NCBI RefSeq assembly: GCF_016613415.1
Contig: NZ_JACWCT010000073.1
Location: 1-53,923 of the forward strand
Length of the DNA stretch: 53,923 nucleotides
Direction of reading: 5' to 3'
DNA from: Methylobacterium ajmalii
GTDB taxonomy: Bacteria; Pseudomonadota; Alphaproteobacteria; Rhizobiales; Beijerinckiaceae
Shown here: positions 28,185 to 36,338 of the stretch, one piece after another
How positions within the stretch are numbered: the first letter of the stretch is position 1
Layout of the letters: each line of letters begins with the position of its first letter
Position numbers and translations under genes: made by a program
Notes under the pieces: generated by a model
What the model was told of the DNA's origin: nothing
What the model saw: only the letters and a program-made list of their open reading frames with translations
Database searches by the model: none

Positions 28185-28210
28185 CTGTATGACCTACAAA
28201 CGCCATACAG
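28185..28210. promoter_or_regulatory. CTGTATG operator upstream of the XRE regulator
   Basis: CTGTATG (28185-28191) and CATACAG (28204-28210) form a perfect 7-bp inverted repeat with a 12-base centre that contains CCTACAA (TTGTAGG on the other strand). The site ends 51 bases before the regulator's ATG, where an autoregulatory operator would be expected. Confidence 0.55.
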
Positions 28211-28261
28211 AGCCGAACGCGTCTTGCGGTGCGATCGGCGCCCGGCCGAGACCCAAACCTC

Positions 28262-28696
28262 ATGACCTCGAAGAGCAAAGAAGCGGCTTCCGCAACTCCC
28301 CTTGACATCGTCAAGGAGCAGTTCGGTCGCCGCCTCTACGAGCTCATGCTTGAGAAGGGCTGGACCCAATCGGAGATGGGTAGGCAGGCAGACATCCCTC
28401 GGGACGGCATATCGAGCTACGTTCGTGGCCGGGCCTTGCCCACCCGACAGAATCTGACAAGGCTCGCGCGGGCGCTCAGCGTGCCAGAAAGCGATCTGCT
28501 CCCGAGTCGCATCAGAAATGCGAGTGACCCGGATGGGTCAGAAGTGTCGGTGCGCATCAGCCCGGACGACCCGACGCGAGCATGGCTGCGCGTCAACCAG
28601 CTCGTTTCACGTGAGGCGTCGACCCGCATCCAGGAGATCTTGGCCAACGATCGCGCGTTCCTGGCGGAACAGGATCGGCAGCGGTCATCCTCGTGA
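28262..28696 (+). CDS. XRE-family helix-turn-helix regulator (phage repressor candidate)
   Basis: A 144-residue protein from ATG 28262. The helix-turn-helix spans about residues 18-75: FGRRLYELMLEKGWTQSEMG, RQADIPRDGISSYVRGRALP and LTRLARALSVPESDLLP. The C-terminal part is short and has no Ser/Lys peptidase, so this is not a self-cleaving CI or PrtR protein. The likely role is a lysogeny or early-operon regulator, supported by the CTGTATG palindrome upstream and the terminator region downstream. It is the best repressor candidate in the window, but another could lie beyond the right edge. Confidence 0.8.
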   Translation: MTSKSKEAASATPLDIVKEQFGRRLYELMLEKGWTQSEMGRQADIPRDGISSYVRGRALPTRQNLTRLARALSVPESDLLPSRIRNASDPDGSEVSVRISPDDPTRAWLRVNQLVSREASTRIQEILANDRAFLAEQDRQRSSS

Positions 28697-29084
28697 TCGA
28701 CCGCGCCGTCAGTACAATCATATCTATCTCACCCAGCTGATCCGCATGGCGCGGTAGACTGAACGACGCCGAGCGGCCGCACGCCCGTGTCCATTTTGTA
28801 GGTTTTGTCTGGTGTTGTCGGCCTACGCCATGCTACGGTGCAGGCCCTTTCGACGCGGAGCTGTGTCGTGAAGCCCCACAATCCCCGCCCCAGTTGAAGA
28901 GATGAAAAAGCCGGCCCTGCTGTGCGCGGAGCCGGCTTTTCTGATGCCCACCCGCAGCGAACGGGTTGAGCGAAATCCCTTGGCAGGACTGGCATATGTA
29001 TAGCGCAAATCTGCCCCAGCAACAACCGTCAACCTCAGCGATTTTGTGGATTTCTACGGCCGCTGTCGACTGGTTGGTGCTGCC
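28697..29084. other. Intergenic region between the XRE regulator and the primase gene
   Basis: The stretch of 388 bases holds a TTGTAGG site (28796-28802), a strong terminator (28906-28940) and the leader of the primase/helicase gene. No small gene was found on either strand. The bases between 28940 and 29085 must hold the promoter for the replication gene, but no clear hexamers stand out. Confidence 0.5.
28906..28940. terminator. Bidirectional terminator
   Basis: AAAAGCCGGC (28906-28915) and GCCGGCTTTT (28931-28940) form a perfect 10-bp stem with a 15-base loop. The A run on one side and T run on the other allow termination in both directions. It closes the transcript of the XRE regulator. 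Confidence 0.85.
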
Positions 29085-31379
29085 ATGAACATGCACCGCC
29101 CTTCCGGTGTGCAGGAAGCGATCGCGTTCCTGAAGCTGATCGACCCGATCGGCCGGCACCACCTCGACGCCTTTCATCCCGAAACCGGATCGACCGAGGG
29201 CCGGACCTTCGAACCCGGGGCCTGGGACGAGATGGCGGATTGGATCCGCCCGCGGATCGGCCAGCGAAATCTCTATTTCAGCGTCAACGAGCCGAAGCTC
29301 GGGGCGCCGCACAAGAAACTGACGAAGGCCGACATCGCGGCGATCCGTTGCGTGTTCGTCGACGCCGACCCGCACGGCGATCGGGAGACTGCCCGGCACG
29401 AGCTGGCGCAGCGCGCCGAGGAAGTCGAGAGCGGCCCCCTACCCGCCACGGTATCGATCGACAGCGGCAACGGCCAGCAATGGTTCTGGAAGCTCGACGA
29501 GAAGATCGGGGCGCTGACCGGCGGGCAGTGGGCCGAGGATCAGAGCCGGACGCTGGGTCGGCTGTTCAAGGGCGATGCGGTCCAGAACATCGACCGCATC
29601 ATGCGGCTGCCGGGCACCGTCAACCTACCGACGCCGAAGAAGCTCGCCAAGGGGCTGATGGGCGGCGTGGTGCGGGTCACGCACAGTAGCGGCGTCACCT
29701 ACACGCCCGAGCGGCTGGCCGCCTATTGCGCCCCGACCGGCCCGCTGGAGCGCAAGGAGGCCGCTGCGGCGGTCCGCGCCGCAATGGACGACATCGACGT
29801 TGACGAGGCCCATTCCTACGGCGACTTCGACGTCCTGCCCGATGCGCTCAGGGCGCGGCTGGTGACCGCCGGGGCTCGGGATGGGCGCTTACGCGGCATC
29901 CTGGACGGCACGATCGACCCGCCCGACGATGGGTCCGGGTCGGCTTGGCGGGCGGTGCTTGCCGCAGCTCTGGCTCGGCATGGCTTCTCTGCGCAGGATT
30001 ATGCCAACGTCGTCTGTGCCTGGCCGCTCGGGTATCCGCAGCACAGCGGGCTCGACGGGCTTACCCTGCGGGTGCTGTCACGGGACTGGGGCCGCTGCGG
30101 CGCGCCGGCTTCGCAGGATACCACGGCTGAGCGCTGGTTCGACGCGGAAGCACCAGGGGCGCAGGCGGCGCAGACGAGCGACACGGATTGGCGGAAGGAC
30201 TGCCTGCGGAACGATAAGGGCGAGGCGCTGCCCGTCCTGGCAAACGCCATGGCGGCGTTGCGCTCGGCGCCCGAACTCGCCGACGTCTTCAGTTACGACG
30301 AGATGCAGTGCGCCACGATGATCAGTCGTGTCGTGCTGGCATGGGGCTCGCCGCCGGGTGAGGCGATGCCGATGCGGCTCGCGACCGACACGGACATCAG
30401 CCAGGTGCAGGAGTGGCTGCAGAAGGCCGGCCTGCCCCGGCTCGGCAAGGAGATCACCCACCAGGCCGTCGATTACCGCGCCGTCGAGCGCGCCTTTCAT
30501 CCGGTCCGCCAACACCTCGAAGGGCTGGCCTGGGACGGACGGGAGCGCCTGTCAGAGTGGCTGTCGACCTATCTCGGCGCCGAGCAGACGCCGTACACCG
30601 CCGGGATCGGGGCGATGTTCCTGATCGCCATGGTGGCGCGGATATTCGAGCCTGGCTGCAAAGCCGACTACATGATGGTGCTCGAAGGCCCGCAGGGTGC
30701 CAGGAAATCGACGGCGTGCGCCATCCTGGGTGGAGAGTGGTTCTCCGACAGCCTGCCCGACGTCACGGCCGGCAAGGATGTATCGCAGCATCTCCCGGGC
30801 AAGTGGCTGATCGAGATCGCCGAGATGTCGGCCATGTCGAAGGCCGAGAACGCGGCGCTCAAGGCCTTCATCAGCCGACCCGTCGAGCGATACCGCCCGA
30901 GCTACGGTCGCAAGGAGGTGATCCAGCCGCGCCAGTGCGTGTTCGTCGGGACGACCAACAAGAGCGCATACCTGCGCGACGAGACCGGCGGGCGCCGGTA
31001 CTGGCCGGTCAAGGTCGGCCGCGTCGATACGGATGCGCTGGCGCGGGACCGGGATCAGCTCTTCGCCGAGGCGGTGCGCCGTTACTGCGCTGGTAATCGG
31101 TGGTGGCCTGACGAGGCCTTCGAAGCCGAGTACATTCGGCCGGAGCAGGAAAGCCGCTTCGAGGCAGACGTATGGGAGTCTCCAATTCGCAATTACGTCG
31201 CCGAATTGTCGAGTGTTCTTGTGGGTGATGTGGCCCGTTGGGGGTTGATGATCGAAACCCCAAGGATCGGTCGCGCAGATCAGAACCGCATCACCGCGAC
31301 ACTTCAGCGGTTGGGCTGGAAGCGGGCCGACCGCAAGGACACCAAAGGAAACATCCCATGGGTCCGCGAGCAAGCTTAG
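29085..31379 (+). CDS. VapE-type primase/helicase replication protein
   Basis: The 764-residue protein has an N-terminal half resembling a RepB/archaeo-eukaryotic-type primase region (IRCVFVDADPHGD, about 85-97, and SIDSGNGQQWFWKL, with INRIMRLPGT-like NIDRIMRLPGTVNLP). The C-terminal half is a VapE/superfamily 3-like ATPase with Walker A GPQGARKST (535-543, Lys541), an acidic Walker B-like LIEIAEMS and the sensor-type VFVGTTNKSAYLRDETGGRR. Such proteins start phage or satellite DNA replication. I chose the ATG at 29085 over the upstream GTG at 29046 because the family start MNMHRPSG fits better; neither has a strong ribosome site. A perfect 30-bp inverted repeat begins three bases after its stop. 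Confidence 0.88.
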   Translation: MNMHRPSGVQEAIAFLKLIDPIGRHHLDAFHPETGSTEGRTFEPGAWDEMADWIRPRIGQRNLYFSVNEPKLGAPHKKLTKADIAAIRCVFVDADPHGDRETARHELAQRAEEVESGPLPATVSIDSGNGQQWFWKLDEKIGALTGGQWAEDQSRTLGRLFKGDAVQNIDRIMRLPGTVNLPTPKKLAKGLMGGVVRVTHSSGVTYTPERLAAYCAPTGPLERKEAAAAVRAAMDDIDVDEAHSYGDFDVLPDALRARLVTAGARDGRLRGILDGTIDPPDDGSGSAWRAVLAAALARHGFSAQDYANVVCAWPLGYPQHSGLDGLTLRVLSRDWGRCGAPASQDTTAERWFDAEAPGAQAAQTSDTDWRKDCLRNDKGEALPVLANAMAALRSAPELADVFSYDEMQCATMISRVVLAWGSPPGEAMPMRLATDTDISQVQEWLQKAGLPRLGKEITHQAVDYRAVERAFHPVRQHLEGLAWDGRERLSEWLSTYLGAEQTPYTAGIGAMFLIAMVARIFEPGCKADYMMVLEGPQGARKSTACAILGGEWFSDSLPDVTAGKDVSQHLPGKWLIEIAEMSAMSKAENAALKAFISRPVERYRPSYGRKEVIQPRQCVFVGTTNKSAYLRDETGGRRYWPVKVGRVDTDALARDRDQLFAEAVRRYCAGNRWWPDEAFEAEYIRPEQESRFEADVWESPIRNYVAELSSVLVGDVARWGLMIETPRIGRADQNRITATLQRLGWKRADRKDTKGNIPWVREQA

Positions 31380-31382
31380 CCA

Positions 31383-31494
31383 CCGGACGACCGGACGACC
31401 CGGACGACTTTCCAACGAGCGGTAATGCGCACGCGCGCGTGTGTGCGCGCATACACCTTCTATTGAAAGTCGTCCGGGTCGTCCGGTCGTCCGG
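31383..31494. repeat. Perfect 30-bp inverted repeat flanking an alternating purine-pyrimidine loop
   Basis: The left arm is 31383-31412 and the right arm 31465-31494; they are exact reverse complements. The left arm is built of near-repeats of CCGGACGA (CCGGACGACCGGACGACC...). The 52-base loop holds a run of alternating purines and pyrimidines (GCGCACGCGCGCGTGTGTGC, from 31428). It sits just after the replication gene. It could be a replication origin element or a very strong terminator, although no T run follows. Confidence 0.9.
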
Positions 31495-31525
31495 TAATTC
31501 GATTAAATCAGAGAGGAGTTATGCC

Positions 31526-31930
31526 ATGAGCGTGACCACGAAATCCGTTGCCATCGACCAACTGCCTGCCATCGACAAGGCGCTCGACACGCTGCTGAGC
31601 GCGATCATCGCACATGATGCCAAGCGAGATGCGCAGCCGAGTGAAACCCCGCTGCGCGCGAATTTTGTCAGCTTCGATGATTTGGCGAGCTTTCCCCCTC
31701 GGCAGGCGGACTTGGGCGAGATGCTCGCCGACCCAATCCGCTACGGCCTGCGAGAGACGGTGATTCATCTTGGCCGGCAGATCTTCCGCTTGAGCGGCAG
31801 CACTGACGCGATGCGCGATGCGCTTGAGCGCGTCGCCGAGATGGATCCCCGCCACTACGGCTACCGCGCGACCATCATGGACAAAGCCTGGGACGGCATT
31901 GGCGACGACAAGGACCGCTGGTGGAGCTGA
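31526..31930 (+). CDS. Hypothetical protein
   Basis: A 134-residue protein that starts MSVTTKSVAIDQLPAIDKAL, with AGAGAGGAGTT upstream, and ends DKDRWWS. The start at 31526 follows the inverted repeat by 31 bases; the longer open frame upstream runs through the repeat and is not used. The middle is helical (GLRETVIHLGRQIFRLSGST). No family or motif was recognised. It sits between the replication gene and the NusG-like gene. Confidence 0.65.
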   Translation: MSVTTKSVAIDQLPAIDKALDTLLSAIIAHDAKRDAQPSETPLRANFVSFDDLASFPPRQADLGEMLADPIRYGLRETVIHLGRQIFRLSGSTDAMRDALERVAEMDPRHYGYRATIMDKAWDGIGDDKDRWWS

Positions 31931-31972
31931 CGGGCTGCCGCTCTCCCTTCGTACAACCCAGAGGTCTTCCTG

Positions 31973-32587
31973 ATGTCCCGCCGCTCAATCGCTCTTGCCC
32001 AGGCCGCCGGTGAAGCGACGGACGCGCCGGTGCTGCCCGCCACACCTGCTCTGCGGCTGGGTGACCGCTGCCGCTGGCCCCGGGATAGCCGCCGGGAAAC
32101 AGCGATGGCTCAAGCCGCCGGTGAGCCGAACCCGGTCCGCTGGCATGCTGGCGTGACCAATCCGGGCTGCGAGGTCATGGTGCGCGACGCCATGGCCCGC
32201 AGGGGCGTGGACACGGTGCTGCCGATGCTCAGGTTCTGGCGGGTGCGGAACCGCAAGCGGATCATCGCCGAGCGCCCCCTGATGGCCCGCATCGTGGTGT
32301 TCGGCCTCGACCGCTCCACGCAGCACATCGCCGGCATCTACGGCCTGGAGCGCATCGTGAGGGGTGCGTCGGACCGGTGGGCGGTACTGGCCCAAAGCGA
32401 GGTGGAAGACCTGCGCCTGCGCATCCTGCGGGGCGAGTTCGACGCCACGCTCAGGCAGACCGACCCGCAGATGGAGGTGCCGCCCCTGATCCGGCACTTG
32501 GTCGCGATCGGGGCGCTACCGTACTCGGCGACCTGCACCCACAAGGCCGCGCGGAACTTAGGCTTGAAATTCAAGGACGTGGCATGA
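31973..32587 (+). CDS. NusG N-terminal-domain-like protein
   Basis: The 204-residue protein contains a NusG N-terminal (NGN) domain from about 55 to 150: RWHAGVTNPGCEVMVRDAMA, then a middle region ending ERPLMARIVVFGLDRSTQHI and IAGIYGLERIVRG, WAVLAQSEVEDLRLRI. In NusG and RfaH this order binds the RNA polymerase clamp and suppresses pausing. No clear KOW domain follows; the C terminus (about 150-204) is of a different kind and ends in CTHKAARNLGLKFKDVA, a possible helix-turn-helix. Residues 9-14 and 45-50 repeat AQAAGE. ATG 32105 is an alternative start that would keep the whole domain. Its position just before the late genes fits a phage antiterminator, which is an inference. Confidence 0.7.
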   Translation: MSRRSIALAQAAGEATDAPVLPATPALRLGDRCRWPRDSRRETAMAQAAGEPNPVRWHAGVTNPGCEVMVRDAMARRGVDTVLPMLRFWRVRNRKRIIAERPLMARIVVFGLDRSTQHIAGIYGLERIVRGASDRWAVLAQSEVEDLRLRILRGEFDATLRQTDPQMEVPPLIRHLVAIGALPYSATCTHKAARNLGLKFKDVA

Positions 32588-32601
32588 TATTCGAAGACGT
32601 C

Positions 32602-32642
32602 CGTACGGTAGGTTGCTCTGCACCTGCCGTGCGTTAGCTTTG
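32602..32642 (+). ncRNA. Repeated hairpin element, copy 1
   Basis: An 11-bp stem is formed by CGTACGGTAGG (32602-32612) and CCTGCCGTGCG (32623-32633) with a 10-base loop; two of the pairs are G-U if the plus strand is RNA. Bases 32620-32642 (GCACCTGCCGTGCG and TTAGCTTTG) are identical over 23 bases to copy 2 at 45318-45340. It begins 15 bases after the NusG-like stop codon. Being an RNA element is inferred from the pairing pattern. Confidence 0.5.
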
Positions 32643-32710
32643 GCAGCTCGCAGCAGGTCGGTCTCAGGCGCAGCCCGGGACTTGGGATCTCGGCGCCTTT
32701 CAGCAGCATT

Positions 32711-32770
32711 AAAAAAAGGCGGGTTGGACTCTGGAAAGGACGTCCGCAGGATGTCGGAGCCCAACCCGCC
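32711..32770 (-). terminator. Minus-strand terminator for the 59-residue gene
   Basis: On the minus strand GGCGGGTTGG (32770-32761) pairs with CCAACCCGCC (32727-32718), followed by a run of seven T (32717-32711). The loop is long at 33 bases. It lies 133 bases past the stop of the small minus-strand gene at 32903-33082 and fits as its terminator. Confidence 0.65.
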
Positions 32771-32902
32771 AGCCACTCGGGGAGGCTGAATTCCAGAGTG
32801 GATGGCAAACCCTAACGGGCCTGTGGATATCCGCATCATCTTAGGATTGTTTTCTGATGCCTCAAGGCGGGGTGATGAGCCATACCGCCCTGGTGAGGGG
32901 GC

Positions 32903-33082
32903 TCAGTTGAGCCCCACCCCCTGCCAGCCCGCCGGCACCACCACGAAGACCGAGACCTTGAGCAGGTCGTTCAGCTGAGCGGCCATCGTGTCGGCCAGGG
33001 TGCGGGAAGTGGGCTGGCTCTGCTTCTGGTTGGTCAGGGTGTTGATGACGAGGTGGGTGCGGGCCGGGTTGGTCTTGGTCAT
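32903..33082 (-). CDS. 59-residue hypothetical prophage protein
   Basis: The frame reads MTKTNPARTHLVINTLTNQK, QSQPTSRTLADTMAAQLNDL and LKVSVFVVVPAGWQGVGLN. A strong AGGAGAGA stands six bases before the ATG at 33082, which is the main reason to accept so short a gene. The C-terminal LLKVSVFVVVPAGW is hydrophobic but short. It is transcribed against the late genes and has its own terminator at 32711. No family was recognised. Confidence 0.6.
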   Translation of the reverse strand: MTKTNPARTHLVINTLTNQKQSQPTSRTLADTMAAQLNDLLKVSVFVVVPAGWQGVGLN

Positions 33083-33189
33083 CTGCGTCTCTCCTCTGTC
33101 TGTGCTTATGTTGTACTTCTCATTACTTGTGGCGTCAAAAGTAAAAGCGCAGATGAGGTGAAATTTGTCGAAGCACAGGCGAGGTCGTC

Positions 33190-33525
33190 ATGTTCGGCTG
33201 GTTCAGCAAACGGCGACGTGAGGAAGAGCAGAGGCGCCGGGAGCAGGAAGACAGGCTCCGCCGCGCAAGGCTGCCGGACGCGCCCGAGTCTCGCACCTCC
33301 CGCTCCTCATGGGACGACAGCCCGATGAACCCCGCCTCGCCCTCGGGCATGATCCTCAGCCCGCTCAGCCCCCTGTCGCCGCTCTACGGTGGGCATGCCG
33401 CCCCCGACACCTCGTCCTGTCACAGCCACCACGACAGCGGATCGTCCTGGGGTGGGTCGAGCGACAGTGGGTCGTGCTCCTCGGCGTCGGACAGCGGCGG
33501 GTCGAGCGGCGGTGGTGGGGACTGA
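33190..33525 (+). CDS. Ser/Gly-rich small phage protein
   Basis: A 111-residue protein starting MFGWFSKRRREEEQRRREQE, with a charged helix to about residue 35, a Pro/Ser middle that includes MILSPLSPLSPLYGG, and a low-complexity tail of Ser, Gly, Asp and His (SCHSHHDSGSSWGG). GAGGTC precedes the ATG. Proteins of this build recur in alphaproteobacterial genomes and phages with no known role. It sits just ahead of the terminase genes. Confidence 0.6.
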   Translation: MFGWFSKRRREEEQRRREQEDRLRRARLPDAPESRTSRSSWDDSPMNPASPSGMILSPLSPLSPLYGGHAAPDTSSCHSHHDSGSSWGGSSDSGSCSSASDSGGSSGGGGD

Positions 33526-33621
33526 CCTGCCCCGCCCCGAAGTGTCAGGGCCCCTGGGGCCTCCGGACCTATACGGGTGGTCGGGGCCCCCGAGTTTCCT
33601 AGCGCCAGGGTGCCAAAACCC

Positions 33622-33655
33622 GTGAACGGTGAACGGTGAACGCCCCGAGTGAACG
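33622..33655. repeat. GTGAACG heptamer repeats at the terminase small-subunit start
   Basis: GTGAACG occurs three times in tandem (33622-33628, 33629-33635, 33636-33642) and once more at 33649-33655. The third copy contains the GTG start of the terminase small-subunit gene. Tandem sites next to a Nu1-type gene could be part of the cos/pac recognition region, as the R sites are in lambda. Confidence 0.6.
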
Positions 33656-34301
33656 CTCTTCGACGATGACCCAGGCCGAGTTCGCCCGGCACCGCGGCGT
33701 CTCGAAGGCGATCGTCACCAAGTGGAAGGGTCAGGGCCTGCTGGCGGTCACCGCCGATGGCCGGGTCGAGGTCGAGGCTACCGAATGGAACCTCGACCAG
33801 AGGCCGGCCACGAACCGGGGCGGCACGACACACCGCCCGATCCGCGCCATCCCGAGGGCCGAGCCCGATCCCCGCGAGCGCCCGGCGCCGCAACCGAGCA
33901 AGGCGAGCCAGGGCGCACCGCCCCGGCAGGCGCCCCCGCCCGAGCCTGACGATGAACCGGGGGATCCTCCGGAGTTCGACCCGGAGAACCCGAACCTCTC
34001 GCTCGCCGCGGCGGCGCAGCGGAAGGAGAACCACCTCGGCCTGCTCCGCCGGCAGGAGTACCTGACCAAGCAGGGCAAGCTAGTGGACCGCGCCGAAGCC
34101 GAGGCCGCCTTCTTCGACGAGGCCCGGGCGATGCGCGACGCCTGGCTCGCGTGGCCGGCCCGGGTCGGCATCGAGATGGCGGACGCGCTGAAGGTCGATG
34201 CCCGGACGCTGACCCAGGTCCTCGCCAGCTATGTCCAACAGCACCTCGCCGAGCTTGGCGAGCCCAGCAGCCCCGATCTCGGCTCCCCTGAGACCGGCTG
34301 A
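33636..34301 (+). CDS. Terminase small subunit (Nu1-like)
   Basis: The 221-residue protein has an N-terminal winged helix-turn-helix (MTQAEFARHRGVSKAIVTKW, then DGRVEVEATEWNLDQ), a Pro-rich linker (about 75-120, APPRQAPPPEPDDEPGDPPE) and a helical C-terminal region that should bind the large subunit (LLRRQEYLTKQGKLVDRAEA). This is the lambda gpNu1 layout: the helix-turn-helix recognises the packaging site. The start is either GTG 33636, inside the heptamer repeats, or ATG 33666, which matches Nu1 homologues better; neither has a clear ribosome site. The 3' end overlaps the large-subunit gene by 71 bases. Confidence 0.85.
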   Translation: MNAPSERSSTMTQAEFARHRGVSKAIVTKWKGQGLLAVTADGRVEVEATEWNLDQRPATNRGGTTHRPIRAIPRAEPDPRERPAPQPSKASQGAPPRQAPPPEPDDEPGDPPEFDPENPNLSLAAAAQRKENHLGLLRRQEYLTKQGKLVDRAEAEAAFFDEARAMRDAWLAWPARVGIEMADALKVDARTLTQVLASYVQQHLAELGEPSSPDLGSPETG

Positions 34302-36336
34302 CGTCGGCAGCCTGCGCCGGTCCTGGCGGCGCGGCATGACCCCGCCGCCGAACCTCGACGTGGTGCAGTGGGCGGAGCGGTACCGGAAGCTGAGCAAGGA
34401 GAGTTCGAACGGCGGCAAGTTCTTCGTGTCGCGGGTCGAGGTGGCCCGCGGCCCGATGCTCTGGGCGACCGAGCCCGGGGTCAGCAAGATCACGCTGATG
34501 GCGTGCACGCAGCTGCTCAAGACGACGCTCATCGAGAACGTCATCGGCCGCTTCGCCCACGTCGATCCCTGCCCGATGCTCGGGGTGTTCCCGAAGGACG
34601 ACGCGGCCGAGACCTTCTCGAAGGACCGGCTGGCGCCGATGATCCGGGACACCAAGGTGCTGACCGACCTGTTCGGCGAGGCCAAGTCCCGGGACGCCGG
34701 CGCGACCCTGTCGCACAAGCAGTTCCCGGGCGGGCACATCACCCTGGTGGGCGCGAACAGCCCGACCAACCTCGCGATGCGGCCGATCCGGCTCCTGGTC
34801 TGCGACGAGATCGACAAGTACCCCCTCTCCGCTGGTGGAGAGGGGCCACCGATCGACCTCGCCGAGGAGCGGCAGGCCGAGTTCAAGGCGAACAGCCTGA
34901 CGGTGGTGGCCTGCTCGCCGACGATCGCCGGGCGCTCGGCCATCGAGGCGAGCTACGAGGAGAGCGACCAGCGCAAGGCCTTCGTCCGCTGCCCGCACCC
35001 GGGCTGCGGTGCATGGCAGTCGCTGGAATGGGAGCGGGTCCGGTTCGAGAAGGACGAGGCCGGCAAGATCGATACCCACACGGCGCGGTATGAGTGCGAG
35101 GCCTGCGAGCGGCCATGGACCGAGGCCCAGCGCCTCGTCGCGCTGAAGCGCATCGAGTGGCGGCAGACCCGGTCGTTCACCTGCTGCGGTGAGCCGCAGA
35201 CGCCGGAACGGTGGGCGCCCCTGGCGCACGGGGTGCGGCGGGCGCTCTGCCGGCACTGCGGCGGGCAGGCCGTGCCGAACGACCATGCCGGCGGCGTCGC
35301 CTCGAAGCTCTACGCGCCGAAGCAGACGATCCGGGAGACGGTGACGAAGTTCGCGAGGGCGCTGCGACGCGGGCCGGAGACGTTGCGGACCTTCTTCAAC
35401 ACCCAGCTCGCCCGCACGTGGAAGGAGGGCGCCGACGCGCCGGACTGGCACGACGTCTACGCCCGGCGGGACACCTTCCTGTCGGGAACGGTCTGCCGGG
35501 CAGCGCTGATCCTGTTTGCCGGGGTCGACGTCCAGAAGGACCGCCTCGAGGTCGGGGTCTGGGGCTTCGGCCGGAACCGGGAGCGGTGGCTGGTCGAGCA
35601 TCGGGTGCTGCCCGGACCGACGAACCGGCCGGAGGTCTGGGCCGACCTCGAAGCCATGTTCGGGGAGACGTGGCAGCACGAGGCCGGCGCCGAGATGGCG
35701 GTGCGAGACTGGGGCATCGATTCGAGCGGCTTCACCGCCGAGGTCTACGCCTTCGTCCGCTCGCAGGGCGGGCGCGGCAACGTGCACGCGGTCGACGGTC
35801 AGGACAGCTACGCGTCGGCCTTCCTCGGCGTGGGGGCGAAGGACACCACCCCCGCCGGCAAGAAACTGCGGCGCGGGCTGAAGACGATCCGGGTGGGCGC
35901 CTCGTTCGCCAAGCAGGAGCTGATGGGCTGCCTCGCCCTGCAGCGCCCGGCCGAGGGCAATCCCTTCCCGGCCGGCTTCGTGCACCTGCCGCGCGACGTG
36001 CCCGAGGATCAGGTCAAGCAGCTGACCGCCGAGGAACTGGTTACCCACGTCACGCGCGGCCGCACCCGCCGGGAATGGGTGCCGATCGGCGGCCGGCGCA
36101 ACGAGGTGCTGGACTGCGCGAACTACGCCCGCGGCCTCGCGGCGATGCGCGGCTGGGACCGGTGGCGGGAACTGCACTGGCGCGATCTCGAGGCGGCGCT
36201 GGGCATCGAGCGGGCCCGCCCGACGATCGACGAGGCGCCGCTGCCGCCCGCGGTCTCCGCCGGCACGCTGGCCGCGCGGAACCTGCAGCGACGCGCCGTC
36301 CGGCGCAGCCGGGTCAACAACAGGCCCACGAGGTGA
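34231..36336 (+). CDS. Terminase large subunit (GpA family)
   Basis: The 701-residue protein has the ATPase region with a Walker A-like TQLLKTT (Lys97) and Walker B LLVCDEIDKYP (Asp192, Glu193), a zinc-finger-like insert (VRCPHPGCGAWQSLEW and YECEACERPW) and a C-terminal nuclease region beginning with LFAGVDVQKDRLEVGVWGFG, containing acidic residues. It matches the lambda gpA family, which cuts and pumps DNA into procapsids. The start at 34231 lies inside the small-subunit gene and gives a normal family N terminus. The stop is three bases before the gpW-like start. Confidence 0.95.
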   Translation: MSNSTSPSLASPAAPISAPLRPADVGSLRRSWRRGMTPPPNLDVVQWAERYRKLSKESSNGGKFFVSRVEVARGPMLWATEPGVSKITLMACTQLLKTTLIENVIGRFAHVDPCPMLGVFPKDDAAETFSKDRLAPMIRDTKVLTDLFGEAKSRDAGATLSHKQFPGGHITLVGANSPTNLAMRPIRLLVCDEIDKYPLSAGGEGPPIDLAEERQAEFKANSLTVVACSPTIAGRSAIEASYEESDQRKAFVRCPHPGCGAWQSLEWERVRFEKDEAGKIDTHTARYECEACERPWTEAQRLVALKRIEWRQTRSFTCCGEPQTPERWAPLAHGVRRALCRHCGGQAVPNDHAGGVASKLYAPKQTIRETVTKFARALRRGPETLRTFFNTQLARTWKEGADAPDWHDVYARRDTFLSGTVCRAALILFAGVDVQKDRLEVGVWGFGRNRERWLVEHRVLPGPTNRPEVWADLEAMFGETWQHEAGAEMAVRDWGIDSSGFTAEVYAFVRSQGGRGNVHAVDGQDSYASAFLGVGAKDTTPAGKKLRRGLKTIRVGASFAKQELMGCLALQRPAEGNPFPAGFVHLPRDVPEDQVKQLTAEELVTHVTRGRTRREWVPIGGRRNEVLDCANYARGLAAMRGWDRWRELHWRDLEAALGIERARPTIDEAPLPPAVSAGTLAARNLQRRAVRRSRVNNRPTR

Positions 36337-36338
36337 GC

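Larger units (their letters stand above)
32588..32902. other. Structured intergenic region before the late genes
   Basis: About 315 bases with no gene. They hold copy 1 of the repeated hairpin (32602-32642) and a minus-strand terminator (32711-32770). The sequence CGGGCCTGTGGAT (32816-32828) nearly repeats one in the second copy region (CGGGCCTGGGGAT, 45367-45379). Confidence 0.5.

Noticed and set aside
33778..36177. A 799-codon minus-strand frame opposite the terminase genes.
   Set aside because: It is antisense to the terminase small and large subunits, which carry clear motifs.
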